From the NCBI GenBank assembly GCA_028683835.1, contig JAQUHB010000007.1, forward strand, positions 1 to 64,000: a DNA stretch of 64,000 nt. Reading direction: 5' to 3'. Both the position numbers and the translations under genes were made by a program. The DNA comes from Sulfurimonadaceae bacterium (lineage in GTDB: Bacteria; Campylobacterota; Campylobacteria; Campylobacterales; Sulfurimonadaceae). The notes under the pieces are model-generated. The model was given only the letters and a program-made list of their open reading frames with translations, was not told where the DNA came from and searched no databases. Shown piece after piece: positions 56,895 through 64,000 of this stretch; positions within the stretch are counted from its first letter, which is position 1; each line of letters opens with the position of its first letter.

Positions 56895-58235
56895 ATGGAA
56901 AATATCAATATTATGGAAATAGCGACTAAAAAAGTCTTGACAATAAGAGATGACGAGAGTGTTGCTCAAGCTATAGATAAAATGTATGCACATAATCATA
57001 GAGATATTGTTGTTATGTCTGAGGGACACAAAAAATTTGGATTATTAAGTGCCGTGGATCTAATAAAGCTGAAAAAAGAAAACTTGGACTTTGACACGAA
57101 AATATCTTCAATCTTGTATCATAATATTGAAATGTTATCACCCAACAACAGCTTAAAAGATGGTTTTAATGCCGTAAAAAATTCAAACTCTCCTATTTGT
57201 ATTGTAGATGAAAACGGTGTTCTTGTCGGGTTTGTGACATATTATGATCTTATTTCGGCGATTGACCCCTCTGTTATGATCGAACGCAGAATGATAGGAG
57301 AACTTTTTATAGGTACACAGATTAAAAAACTTCCACAGGAAAGCTCTCTCAATCAAGTGATCTATCAACTTGATAATACGATTTATGATTGCGTGATTTT
57401 GACAGATGAGCAATTTGCACCAGTGGGCATTATAACTACAAAAGATGTGATTCGATTGTTTAAAGAGAATATAAATTTAGATGAACAAGCCAAAAAGTAT
57501 ATGGTCTTTCCTCTCGTGACGGTTTCTTATGATATTTCTATCAAAAAAGCGCTTGTAGTCACGAATGAAAAACATTTTAAACGCTTAATTGTTACAGATC
57601 ATAATGGTGAAATTATCGGACAGGTTACAAGAGAAGAATTATTATCAAAAGTGCTCTCTCGTTGGGCCGAGCTCATGAAGCAAGATAAAAATGATCTTGA
57701 AGAAGTCAATCGATTGTTAGTGAAAAAAACTTCTGATTATGAGATGATTCTCGTTGTCGATCAACTCACAAGAATTTATAATAGAGGAAAGTTTGAACAT
57801 GAACTTTTCAGAGAAATCGAACGGATCAAACGTTATAACTCAGAGCCTTTTTCACTTGTCTTCCTTGATATTGATAACTTTAAAAATGTGAATGACATGT
57901 ATGGACATCTTGTAGGTGATCATGTTTTAGTAACAGTTGCTCAAATATTTAAAGGACTGCTCCGCACAACCGATATGATCGCTAGATGGGGCGGTGAAGA
58001 GTTTGTTATCATTATGTATAACACAGATTTGGAGCATGCACTTTTAGGCGCTGAAAAACTTCGTACAGCAATTGAAAATAAGCATATTAGAGATGTAGGA
58101 TATATCACATGTAGTTTTGGAGTTACGGACTATATAAAAGGGGATAATGTCCAATCAATCTTATTACGAGCCGATAGCCTGATGTATGAAGCTAAAAAAC
58201 AAGGAAAAAATAGAGTAGTTACATCACTTTTATAA
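56895..58235 (+). CDS. Diguanylate cyclase with tandem CBS domains
   Basis: 446 residues, soluble. Four CBS-like repeats to about 265 (for example RDIVVMSEGHKKFGLLSAVDL, ICIVDENGVLVGFVTYYDL, PVGIITTKDVIRLF, IVTDHNGEIIGQVTREELL), a short coiled coil, then GGDEF: FSLVFLDIDNFKNVNDMYGH near 316 and the active-site WGGEEFVI near 364. GGEEF is a catalytically competent variant. Adenine nucleotides bound by the CBS pairs may control c-di-GMP synthesis; no I-site RxxD was clear. Confidence 0.9.
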   Translation: MENINIMEIATKKVLTIRDDESVAQAIDKMYAHNHRDIVVMSEGHKKFGLLSAVDLIKLKKENLDFDTKISSILYHNIEMLSPNNSLKDGFNAVKNSNSPICIVDENGVLVGFVTYYDLISAIDPSVMIERRMIGELFIGTQIKKLPQESSLNQVIYQLDNTIYDCVILTDEQFAPVGIITTKDVIRLFKENINLDEQAKKYMVFPLVTVSYDISIKKALVVTNEKHFKRLIVTDHNGEIIGQVTREELLSKVLSRWAELMKQDKNDLEEVNRLLVKKTSDYEMILVVDQLTRIYNRGKFEHELFREIERIKRYNSEPFSLVFLDIDNFKNVNDMYGHLVGDHVLVTVAQIFKGLLRTTDMIARWGGEEFVIIMYNTDLEHALLGAEKLRTAIENKHIRDVGYITCSFGVTDYIKGDNVQSILLRADSLMYEAKKQGKNRVVTSLL

Positions 58236-58312
58236 TAGCTTATATTTATCCAATATAGTGAATATTAATATAGATTTAACTATCATTAAAAGAAAATTAG
58301 GGAATAACAGCT

Positions 58313-58753
58313 ATGGAATTGAAAATTACAGATGGAGAACTAGGCGTACGTCCTCCAGTTACAAAGCCGCATCCTGGATTCTTCGCTCAAGTAGGTGAAG
58401 AGAGATTTAGAAAGCTCGTGGATGACCATTATGAAATGATTCGCAACAGCGATATTGCATTTTTGTTTCCTATATTTGATGAAGAAGAGTTTGAACAAGC
58501 AAAGAAAAATGCATGCGACTTTTTTATTCAGATCTGTGGAGGACATCCTTACTTTGCCGAAAATCGTGGTGAACCTAGAATGGTTGGTCGTCATGCACCG
58601 TTTCGTATCGATGAAAAAGCGAGAAGAAGATGGTTAGAGTTTTATGCAGAGCTTTTGCCGCCGCTTGAGGGCGAGGGTGTAAGTCCTGAGTATATTCAAT
58701 CTTTCTGGGATTATATTGATATCTTTTCCACATGGATGATAAATACAAAATAG
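58313..58753 (+). CDS. Truncated globin, group II-like
   Basis: 146 residues. The MVGRHAPFRIDEKARRRWLEFYAELLPPL segment (shown in parts) contains the proximal His in RHAPF and the Trp-Leu helix of group II truncated haemoglobins; CGGHPYFAENRGEPRM precedes it. N-terminal extension of about 15 residues is longer than usual. Likely handles NO or O2; may assist in microaerobic life as Campylobacter Ctb/Cgb do. Single-gene unit ended by a strong terminator. Confidence 0.85.
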   Translation: MELKITDGELGVRPPVTKPHPGFFAQVGEERFRKLVDDHYEMIRNSDIAFLFPIFDEEEFEQAKKNACDFFIQICGGHPYFAENRGEPRMVGRHAPFRIDEKARRRWLEFYAELLPPLEGEGVSPEYIQSFWDYIDIFSTWMINTK

Positions 58754-58760
58754 TTTTAAA

Positions 58761-58796
58761 ATCGCCTGTATGTAGATTTACATGCAAGTGATTTTT
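58761..58796. terminator. Bidirectional terminator between the globin gene and hisJ
   Basis: ATCGCCTGTATGTA pairs with TACATGCAAGTGAT: 13 of 14 positions (two G-T), then TTTTT on the plus strand and, on the other side, an A-run that reads TTTT on the minus strand. It serves two convergent genes. The loop side contains TTTACATGCAA, one base off the repeated palindrome. Confidence 0.8.
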
Positions 58797-58808
58797 ATGT
58801 GTAAGCTT

Positions 58809-59588
58809 TTAAAACCCCACAAAACTTCTATTTCTTTTGTGAAAAACCGCACATTGTTTATAACCAATCTCCCGTGCCAGATCTACAACTTTGGTGTCAT
58901 ATAGTCCCACTTGTTCAGGTTTATGAGCATCTGAGCCAAAAGTGATAGGAATATCCAAAGAAAAGGCCATTTCAAGCAACTCTTTTGATGGATAAGTTTC
59001 TTCGATGGGTTTGCGCAAACCTGACATATTGATCTCTAAAACCATATCTGCATTTTTGATCGCTTTTAGAGCATTTTGCGCAATGAGTCTGATATCACGT
59101 TTGGGCATAAATTTAAAAACTTTTATCAGATCAAGGTGCCCTACAATATCAAATTTTTTGGAGTTTGCCATCTCTTCGATTGCATCAAAATATTTTTGCC
59201 AGATTTTGTCAATATCTTCATGCTCATATCTGCCAATAAATTCAGGATTGTCAAATCCCCACTCATCGATGAAATGTACAGAGCCTATGAGATAATCGAC
59301 ATCCGCATTTAAAACTCTCTCATCCATATGATTTTTAAGATAGTCCACTTCATATCCTAGTAAAACGTCTATTTTGTCCTGATATTTGATTTTTGCATCA
59401 TTGACCCTTGTTTCATAGAGTTTCATCTCTTCAAAATTCATACGATATGAGGGATCAAAATCCATGGGAGCATGGTCGGAAAATCCGAAATATTTGATCC
59501 CCTTTTGGATTGCGGCTTCTACATACTCATCGACTTCTCCCTCTGCATGATTGCAAAGTGGCGTATGATTGTGCAAATCTACTAACAT
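58809..59588 (-). CDS. hisJ: Histidinol-phosphatase, PHP family
   Basis: Dephosphorylates histidinol phosphate in His synthesis. 259 residues with MLVDLHNHTPLCNHAEG (PHP motif 1), YFGFSDHAPMDF near 33, LLGYEVDYL near 75, LIGSVHFID near 100, IVGHLDLIKVF near 148 and FGSDAHKPEQVG near 230. Length is typical. Confidence 0.92.
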   Translation of the reverse strand: MLVDLHNHTPLCNHAEGEVDEYVEAAIQKGIKYFGFSDHAPMDFDPSYRMNFEEMKLYETRVNDAKIKYQDKIDVLLGYEVDYLKNHMDERVLNADVDYLIGSVHFIDEWGFDNPEFIGRYEHEDIDKIWQKYFDAIEEMANSKKFDIVGHLDLIKVFKFMPKRDIRLIAQNALKAIKNADMVLEINMSGLRKPIEETYPSKELLEMAFSLDIPITFGSDAHKPEQVGLYDTKVVDLAREIGYKQCAVFHKRNRSFVGF

Positions 59589-59657
59589 TTTGTGAATTCT
59601 CTTTTTTTTTAAAGTTTATCTTGCTATTATAGTACAAATAAGTTTTGGAGCAGTTTT

Positions 59658-60368
59658 ATGACGCAAGAAGAATTAGATGCTTTGATGAATGGTGATTTTG
59701 ACGCTGTTGAAGATGAAGTTGCAGAGCTTGACAATCTTGAAGATGAAGAGCCTACACTGGAAGTTGTAAAAGAGATCAATGGACAAGCAGCAGAATCTAC
59801 ATACAGAGCGAGTAGTTCAGGAAGCTGGCCTCCACCTCCGCCGGATGATGACCATAAAGTCGTGCATCAGCTTGATGATGTGACTAAAGAGAGCGAAGAA
59901 AAAGCATCAGAAATATTCGATATTATTGAGGCTATCGGTAATGATTTGATGGAGAAAGAGGAATCTGTAAACTTTTGTATCGAAACTTTTGAAAATAATG
60001 TAAAACTTTTTACGAATTTAAGTGAAAAATTTCCTCATATTAAGAGTTTTGTGAGTGCTAAAGAGCAAAATGAAGAGGCGCAAGAGAAGATACGAGAAGT
60101 GTTGAACTCGCTTCAAGAGAGCGGAAACTCTTTGATGAATGTTATGGATATCATGCAGTATCAAGATATTCACCGTCAAAAAATTGAGCGTGTTATCAAT
60201 GTCATGCGCGCACTTTCCAACTATATGAATGAGCTTTTTGCAGGAAAAATAGATGATGAGAAGCGTGTAGGTTCAGCTGTTCATATACATGGTGATAATA
60301 CGACTGAAGATGTTGTCAATGCCGATGATATTGAGGCACTTCTTGCACAATTTGGCGCAAACGGATAG
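59658..60368 (+). CDS. cheZ: CheZ-type chemotaxis phosphatase
   Basis: 236 residues. Long helical core with the conserved QYQDIHRQKIERVINVM (Asp and Gln acting on CheY-P) around residue 172. N-terminus MTQEELDALMNGD resembles the CheY-binding start of FliM; a Pro-rich linker (SSGSWPPPPPDDDH) near 55; C-terminus NADDIEALLAQFG like the CheY-binding tail of CheZ. Epsilonproteobacterial CheZ is remote from the enterobacterial one; the match is to the HP0170 type. Confidence 0.88.
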   Translation: MTQEELDALMNGDFDAVEDEVAELDNLEDEEPTLEVVKEINGQAAESTYRASSSGSWPPPPPDDDHKVVHQLDDVTKESEEKASEIFDIIEAIGNDLMEKEESVNFCIETFENNVKLFTNLSEKFPHIKSFVSAKEQNEEAQEKIREVLNSLQESGNSLMNVMDIMQYQDIHRQKIERVINVMRALSNYMNELFAGKIDDEKRVGSAVHIHGDNTTEDVVNADDIEALLAQFGANG

Positions 60369-60423
60369 AATTCGAAAAAAATCAGAGGCTTCTATAAAAG
60401 AAGCTTTACAAAATAGAGAAAAT

Positions 60424-61719
60424 ATGCAAAAAAAAGTAGAATTACTCTCCCCCGCAGGGAACTTAGAAAAACTTCGTATAGCCATCGACTTTGGTGCTGA
60501 TGCCGTTTATGGCGGTGTGAGTCACTTTTCGCTTCGCATTCGTTCGGGCAAAGAGTTTACATTTGAAGAGTTTAAAGAGGGGATAGACTATGCTCACTCT
60601 AAGGGCAAAAAAGTCTATGCGACTATAAACGGTTTTCCATTTAACTCTCAGCTCTCCTTACTTAAAAAACATATCTTAAATATGGCAGCACTTGGGCCCG
60701 ATGCTATCATTGTCGCAACTCCTGGAGTTTTGAAATTATGCAATGAACTTGCACCACACATTCCTTTACATCTTTCAACACAAGCAAACGTGCTTAATGT
60801 CCTTGATGCAAAAGTTTACTATGACATGGGAGCAAGACGTATTATTGCCGCTCGTGAGATATCTTTAAAAGATCTGTGCGAGATTAAAAAAGAGCTTCCG
60901 GATCTGGAAGTGGAAGTTTTTGTTCATGGTTCCATGTGTTTTGCCTACAGTGGTAGATGTCTTATCTCTACTCTTCAAAGCGGACGCGTTCCAAATCGTG
61001 GAAGCTGTGCGAATGATTGCCGTTTTCCTTATGAACTTTATGCTGCAAATCCTGAAACAGGAACTCTTTTTAGACTTGAAGAAGATCCCGGGATCGGGAC
61101 TTATATCATGAACTCAAAAGATCTCAACCTTGCTTCTCATATCAAAGAGATTTTAGATTCTGGCTGTGTGGATTCGCTCAAAATCGAGGGGCGTACCAAG
61201 ACATCTTACTATGCCGCAACTACGGCGCGAGCTTATAGAATGGCTATTGATGATTATTACGCAGGTTGTTATGAGCCAAGTAAATACCAATACGAACTTG
61301 AATCTCTTCAAAATCGAGGATACACAGATGCTTATCTTGTAAGCCGTCCTTTTGAAAAACATGATGGACAGAGTCTTGATTTTACGATGCAGCTCGGTAC
61401 ACATCAAGTCAATGCCATGGCAACAGAAGAGGGCACACATTTTCTTTGTAAATATAAAACTTTGCCAAATGAAGAGCTTGAGATTGTTGCTCCCCTTGAT
61501 GCGGATATAAAAGAAGTAGATAATGAAATTGGTACAATTTACCAAAGAGATGGAAAATGGTATATGAGTTTGAAGAAACTTGTTGCAGAAAATAAAAAAA
61601 TCTGGGATGAGGTACATAGTGGAAACCTTAATCCGATAGAACTTCCAATAAAATTACCGGCATATACTTTCTTAAGAATACCAGCCAACGAAGAGATGGG
61701 CACAAACCCAAAAATTTAA
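60424..61719 (+). CDS. Peptidase U32 family protein (YegQ/TrhP-like)
   Basis: From the ATG at 60424 (KKVELLSPAGNLEKLR), 431 residues; an earlier ATG at 60289 in the same frame overlaps cheZ and is not needed. GADAVYGGVSHFSLR near 23, LHLSTQANVLN near 118, EVFVHGSMCFAYSGRCL near 165 and the Cys-rich NRGSCANDCRFPYEL near 195 mark the U32 fold; relatives hydroxylate tRNA U34 (TrhP) or ubiquinone. C-terminal domain with LEIVAPLDADIKEV follows. Confidence 0.88.
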   Translation: MQKKVELLSPAGNLEKLRIAIDFGADAVYGGVSHFSLRIRSGKEFTFEEFKEGIDYAHSKGKKVYATINGFPFNSQLSLLKKHILNMAALGPDAIIVATPGVLKLCNELAPHIPLHLSTQANVLNVLDAKVYYDMGARRIIAAREISLKDLCEIKKELPDLEVEVFVHGSMCFAYSGRCLISTLQSGRVPNRGSCANDCRFPYELYAANPETGTLFRLEEDPGIGTYIMNSKDLNLASHIKEILDSGCVDSLKIEGRTKTSYYAATTARAYRMAIDDYYAGCYEPSKYQYELESLQNRGYTDAYLVSRPFEKHDGQSLDFTMQLGTHQVNAMATEEGTHFLCKYKTLPNEELEIVAPLDADIKEVDNEIGTIYQRDGKWYMSLKKLVAENKKIWDEVHSGNLNPIELPIKLPAYTFLRIPANEEMGTNPKI

Positions 61720-61721
61720 CT

Positions 61722-61731
61722 TTACATGTAA
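61722..61731. repeat. TTACATGTAA palindrome before purE
   Basis: Perfect copy with the AAGG of the ribosome-binding site partly overlapping its end, the same arrangement as before the first flagellin gene. Confidence 0.55.
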
Positions 61732-61742
61732 GGAAAAAAGAT

Positions 61743-62237
61743 ATGAAATTTGTTTCGATAATAATCGGTAGTAAGAGTGATTTTGATGTCATGAAGTCGT
61801 GTGCAGATACACTTGAAGCGTTTGGTGTAAGTTATGAACTTATCATCTCTTCAGCTCACCGTTCTCCTGAACGTACAGCGGAGTATGTTGCAAATGCAGA
61901 AAAAAAAGGTGCACAAGTGTTTATCGCAGCAGCTGGTATGGCAGCACACTTAGCGGGTGTTTTAGCTTCTAAAACGGTCAAACCTATTATCGGTGTCCCG
62001 ATGAGTGCTTCTGCATTAAGTGGAATTGATGCACTTCTTTCAACTGTTCAGATGCCAGCTGGAATGCCAGTTGCTACTGTGGCAATAGGTAAAGCCGGTG
62101 CGATTAATTCTGCATACCTGGCAATGCAGATTTTGGCTCTTGATAATGAAGATTTAAGAGTAAAACTCAAAGAAGATCGTATAGCAAAAGCGAAAAATGT
62201 TGAGATGGATTCTATGGAGATAGAAACAATACTCTAA
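61743..62237 (+). CDS. purE: N5-carboxyaminoimidazole ribonucleotide mutase
   Basis: 164 residues, class I PurE: IIGSKSDFDVMKSC start, SAHRSPERTAEYV near 38, AAGMAAHLAGVLASKT near 66 and GVPMSASALSGIDALLSTVQMPAG near 88. Rearranges N5-CAIR to CAIR in purine synthesis; a PurK partner is not in the window. Confidence 0.97.
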   Translation: MKFVSIIIGSKSDFDVMKSCADTLEAFGVSYELIISSAHRSPERTAEYVANAEKKGAQVFIAAAGMAAHLAGVLASKTVKPIIGVPMSASALSGIDALLSTVQMPAGMPVATVAIGKAGAINSAYLAMQILALDNEDLRVKLKEDRIAKAKNVEMDSMEIETIL

Positions 62238-62255
62238 TAGAGTAAAAGGATTGTT

Positions 62256-62744
62256 ATGAATTTAAACTGGATGAATATTGAAGAGTATGCTCAGCTGACT
62301 GGGCTTGAACTCTCAGCTATTGAAAATCTGATAGAAAGAGGTAAGCTCATCAGTATGATCGAAAGTGGGATAACCTATATTGACCCGTCTAAAGGCACAA
62401 GTTCGATAATCCCTGCGCATCTTCAAAATATTTCCAAATCTGTGCAACAAGATATGATCGTTCCTGCACAATTCGTCGAAAAGACAATAGGTACGATTAT
62501 CAATCTTCATGAAAAAGTCCTTGATGCTAAAGATGAGACTATCGTTTCTATAAAAAATGAAAACCTCTTTTTAAAAGAGGCTTTAGCATCTCTTCAAGAG
62601 TTATATGAAGAAGATAGAAAAACCATAGCAACACTCACAACTCAGTTGAAGCTCTCGCAGCAAGAGGTAGAGTTCATGAGAAGAAAGTACAAATTAATGT
62701 GGGGAAAAGTAGTTGACAACTACTCGACAGCTGACAAAGAATGA
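62256..62744 (+). CDS. DUF3972-type protein
   Basis: 162 residues. N-terminal helix-turn-helix-like LNWMNIEEYAQLTGLELSAIENLIERGK, Ser-rich centre, then a 65-residue heptad coiled coil (KDETIVSIKNENLFLKEALASLQELYEED, in parts). Belongs to a family known mainly from Campylobacterota; function unknown. Overlaps the next gene by 4 bases. Confidence 0.78.
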   Translation: MNLNWMNIEEYAQLTGLELSAIENLIERGKLISMIESGITYIDPSKGTSSIIPAHLQNISKSVQQDMIVPAQFVEKTIGTIINLHEKVLDAKDETIVSIKNENLFLKEALASLQELYEEDRKTIATLTTQLKLSQQEVEFMRRKYKLMWGKVVDNYSTADKE

Positions 62745-63598
62745 AAATAGATGAAGCCTGTATAAGCTGTATAATAAACCAAAGTTCTAAAGTTGCCTCT
62801 GCTATCAAAGCAGATGAGGCTTTAAAAGAAAAGCTCATACTTGCTGTGACTCAAAGTTCTAAAGATTTTTCTTTTTCTCTCACACCGCCAGAAGTTGCCA
62901 CAGATGTTTATGAACTAATGTCTATTCTCGCAGATAAAGCAGATCTTTATGAAGAGATCAAAAACTATTCTACACAAAATGCTCTTTCTTATATTCCTTT
63001 TTTAGAGGATAAAATCTCAAAGTCTCAAGACAAACTCTTAACAGCTACAAAAATAGCAGTTGCAGGCAACGTGATCGATCTTGCCGCAGAAGTTGAGTTT
63101 GATCTTGCAGATGAGATCGAGAAGATTTTTGAGACAGATTTTGGACATGACGATTTTGAAAAACTCAAAGAGATGTTAGCAGACGCAAAAACTCTGCTTG
63201 TTATCGGTGACAATGCAGGAGAACATATCTTTGATTATCTCTTTATCCAGACTTTGCAACAACTTTATCCTCTTCTTTATATCTCTTATATGGTCAGAGG
63301 TAATCCTATCATCAATGATGTGACGATGAAAGAAGCAAAAGAAGCGGGATTTGAGAAGCTTTGCAATCTTGTCGATAGTGGTGTCAATACACCGGGATTC
63401 GTTTACAACCGTGCAAATGAAGAATCACAACAACTTTTTGATGAAGTGGATGTCGTTGTTACCAAGGGAATGGGAAATTATGAATGTCTTTCACCCTCTC
63501 CTAGAAAAAATCTCTGTTATCTTTTAAAAGTAAAATGTAGCGTAGTCGCTTCATCATTACAAAGAAATATCGGCGATATCGTTTGTAAGACAGTTTAG
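62741..63598 (+). CDS. DUF89/ARMT1-like metal-dependent phosphatase
   Basis: 285 residues of the damage-control phosphatase family: Cys-x-x-Cys CISCIINQ at 8-15, VAGNVIDLAAEVEFDL near 107, the family core LLVIGDNAGEHIFDYL near 150 and DVVVTKGMGNYECL near 244. Hydrolyses off-path sugar phosphates in other species. Coupled to DUF3972 by a 4-base overlap. Confidence 0.88.
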   Translation: MKIDEACISCIINQSSKVASAIKADEALKEKLILAVTQSSKDFSFSLTPPEVATDVYELMSILADKADLYEEIKNYSTQNALSYIPFLEDKISKSQDKLLTATKIAVAGNVIDLAAEVEFDLADEIEKIFETDFGHDDFEKLKEMLADAKTLLVIGDNAGEHIFDYLFIQTLQQLYPLLYISYMVRGNPIINDVTMKEAKEAGFEKLCNLVDSGVNTPGFVYNRANEESQQLFDEVDVVVTKGMGNYECLSPSPRKNLCYLLKVKCSVVASSLQRNIGDIVCKTV

Positions 63599-63671
63599 GA
63601 GTTTTTTCTAAAGCATTATGGTTAAGTTCTGACATATAAAGCCAGTTGCGTTTGGTATAAGCCTTTTTGGT

Positions 63672-63677
63672 TATAAT
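63672..63677 (+). promoter_or_regulatory. -10 box of glyQ
   Basis: TATAAT in TTGGTTATAATTTC, 26 bases before the ATG. Typical Campylobacterota promoter without a clear -35. Confidence 0.65.
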
Positions 63678-63702
63678 TTCGTACTTTATTACCGAGGCAG
63701 AT

Positions 63703-64000
63703 ATGATTACTTTTAGCGAAATGTTACTAAAACTACAAGAATTTTGGATGAAACAGGGTTGTAATATCGTCCAACCTTACGATATCCCTGCAGGTGCTGG
63801 AACATTTCATCCGGCTACTTTTTTACGCTCACTTGATTCTACTCCGTGGTCTGTTGCGTATGTCGCACCCTCACGCCGCCCTACTGATGGACGTTATGGA
63901 GAAAATCCAAACCGTCTTGGAAGCTACTATCAGTTTCAAGCGCTTATCAAACCAAGCCCGAAAAATATTCAAGAACTTTACCTTAAAAGTTTAGAGTTTT
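63703..64000 (+). CDS. glyQ: Glycyl-tRNA synthetase alpha subunit (cut by window edge)
   Basis: The frame from ATG 63703 is open to the window end: 99 residues from [15 protein letters not shown], then [21 protein letters not shown] and [19 protein letters not shown], diagnostic for the GlyQ class II catalytic subunit of the alpha2-beta2 type. GAGG lies 6 bases before the ATG. About 190 residues remain outside the window. Confidence 0.95.
   Translation, partial: MITFSEMLLKLQEFWMKQGCNIVQPYDIPAGAGTFHPATFLRSLDSTPWSVAYVAPSRRPTDGRYGENPNRLGSYYQFQALIKPSPKNIQELYLKSLEF

Noticed and set aside
60289-60423. N-terminal extension of the U32 protein from the ATG at 60289
   Set aside because: It would overlap cheZ by 80 bases and the added residues do not resemble the family, which starts at the KKVELLSPAGN segment.

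Overview
The window comes from a Campylobacterota (Epsilonproteobacteria) chromosome, most like the free-living Sulfurimonas/Sulfuricurvum branch. The evidence is the pseudaminic-acid flagellar glycosylation genes (pseB, C, F, G, H, I), Maf/DUF115 glycosyltransferase, sigma-28 and sigma-54 flagellin promoters, a CZB-domain soluble chemoreceptor, a DUF3972 gene, the short C+ form of S14, the absence of rpmD between rpsE and rplO, and AT-rich coding. Genus is an inference.

Layout. 1-3686: end of an unknown gene, then bioB, a phosphodiesterase and topA on the minus strand. 3687-8950: two tandem 808-residue flagellin genes that are almost identical in DNA, the first behind a sigma-28-type promoter, the second behind a sigma-54-type promoter. 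8994-22215: a glycosylation island with maf, a pseudaminic-acid-associated methylase, an operon pseF-pseG-pseH-pseI followed by four further sugar/acyl-transfer genes and a truncated methyltransferase, then ywbE-yaiI on the other strand, then pseC-pseB behind a sigma-54-like site. 22280-24390: fliD-fliS-orf84 behind a sigma-28-like site. Together these make, modify, export and cap a glycosylated filament.

24415-32356: housekeeping and signalling genes (SDR, SPL-family radical SAM, nucleoside phosphorylase-like, SRP RNA, rnhB, a REC-PAS-histidine kinase, a CheY-like regulator, a soluble CZB chemoreceptor, an AAA ATPase). 32472-43238: the S10/spc ribosomal protein operon rpsJ to infA, with secY and map. 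43285-46571: rhodanese, chorismate mutase, hemerythrin, a small membrane protein, a secreted nuclease.

46572-48943: a scar region with a tyrosine-integrase remnant beside a five-gene tRNA cluster (Leu, Arg, Arg, His, Pro) and a decayed sodium:neurotransmitter-type transporter. 48940-64000: thiG, purN, nnr, kdsD, rluB, yjbQ, rarA, rplT-rpmI, a CBS-GGDEF protein, a group II-like truncated globin, hisJ, cheZ, a U32 peptidase-family protein, purE, DUF3972, DUF89 and the start of glyQ.

The signals most worth following are the twin flagellins with different sigma factors and a hexad-repeat central domain, the extended pse operon, an over-abundant TTACATGTAA palindrome scattered through the window, the extra hairpin in front of the SRP RNA, and a CheZ with CheY-binding-like motifs at both ends.
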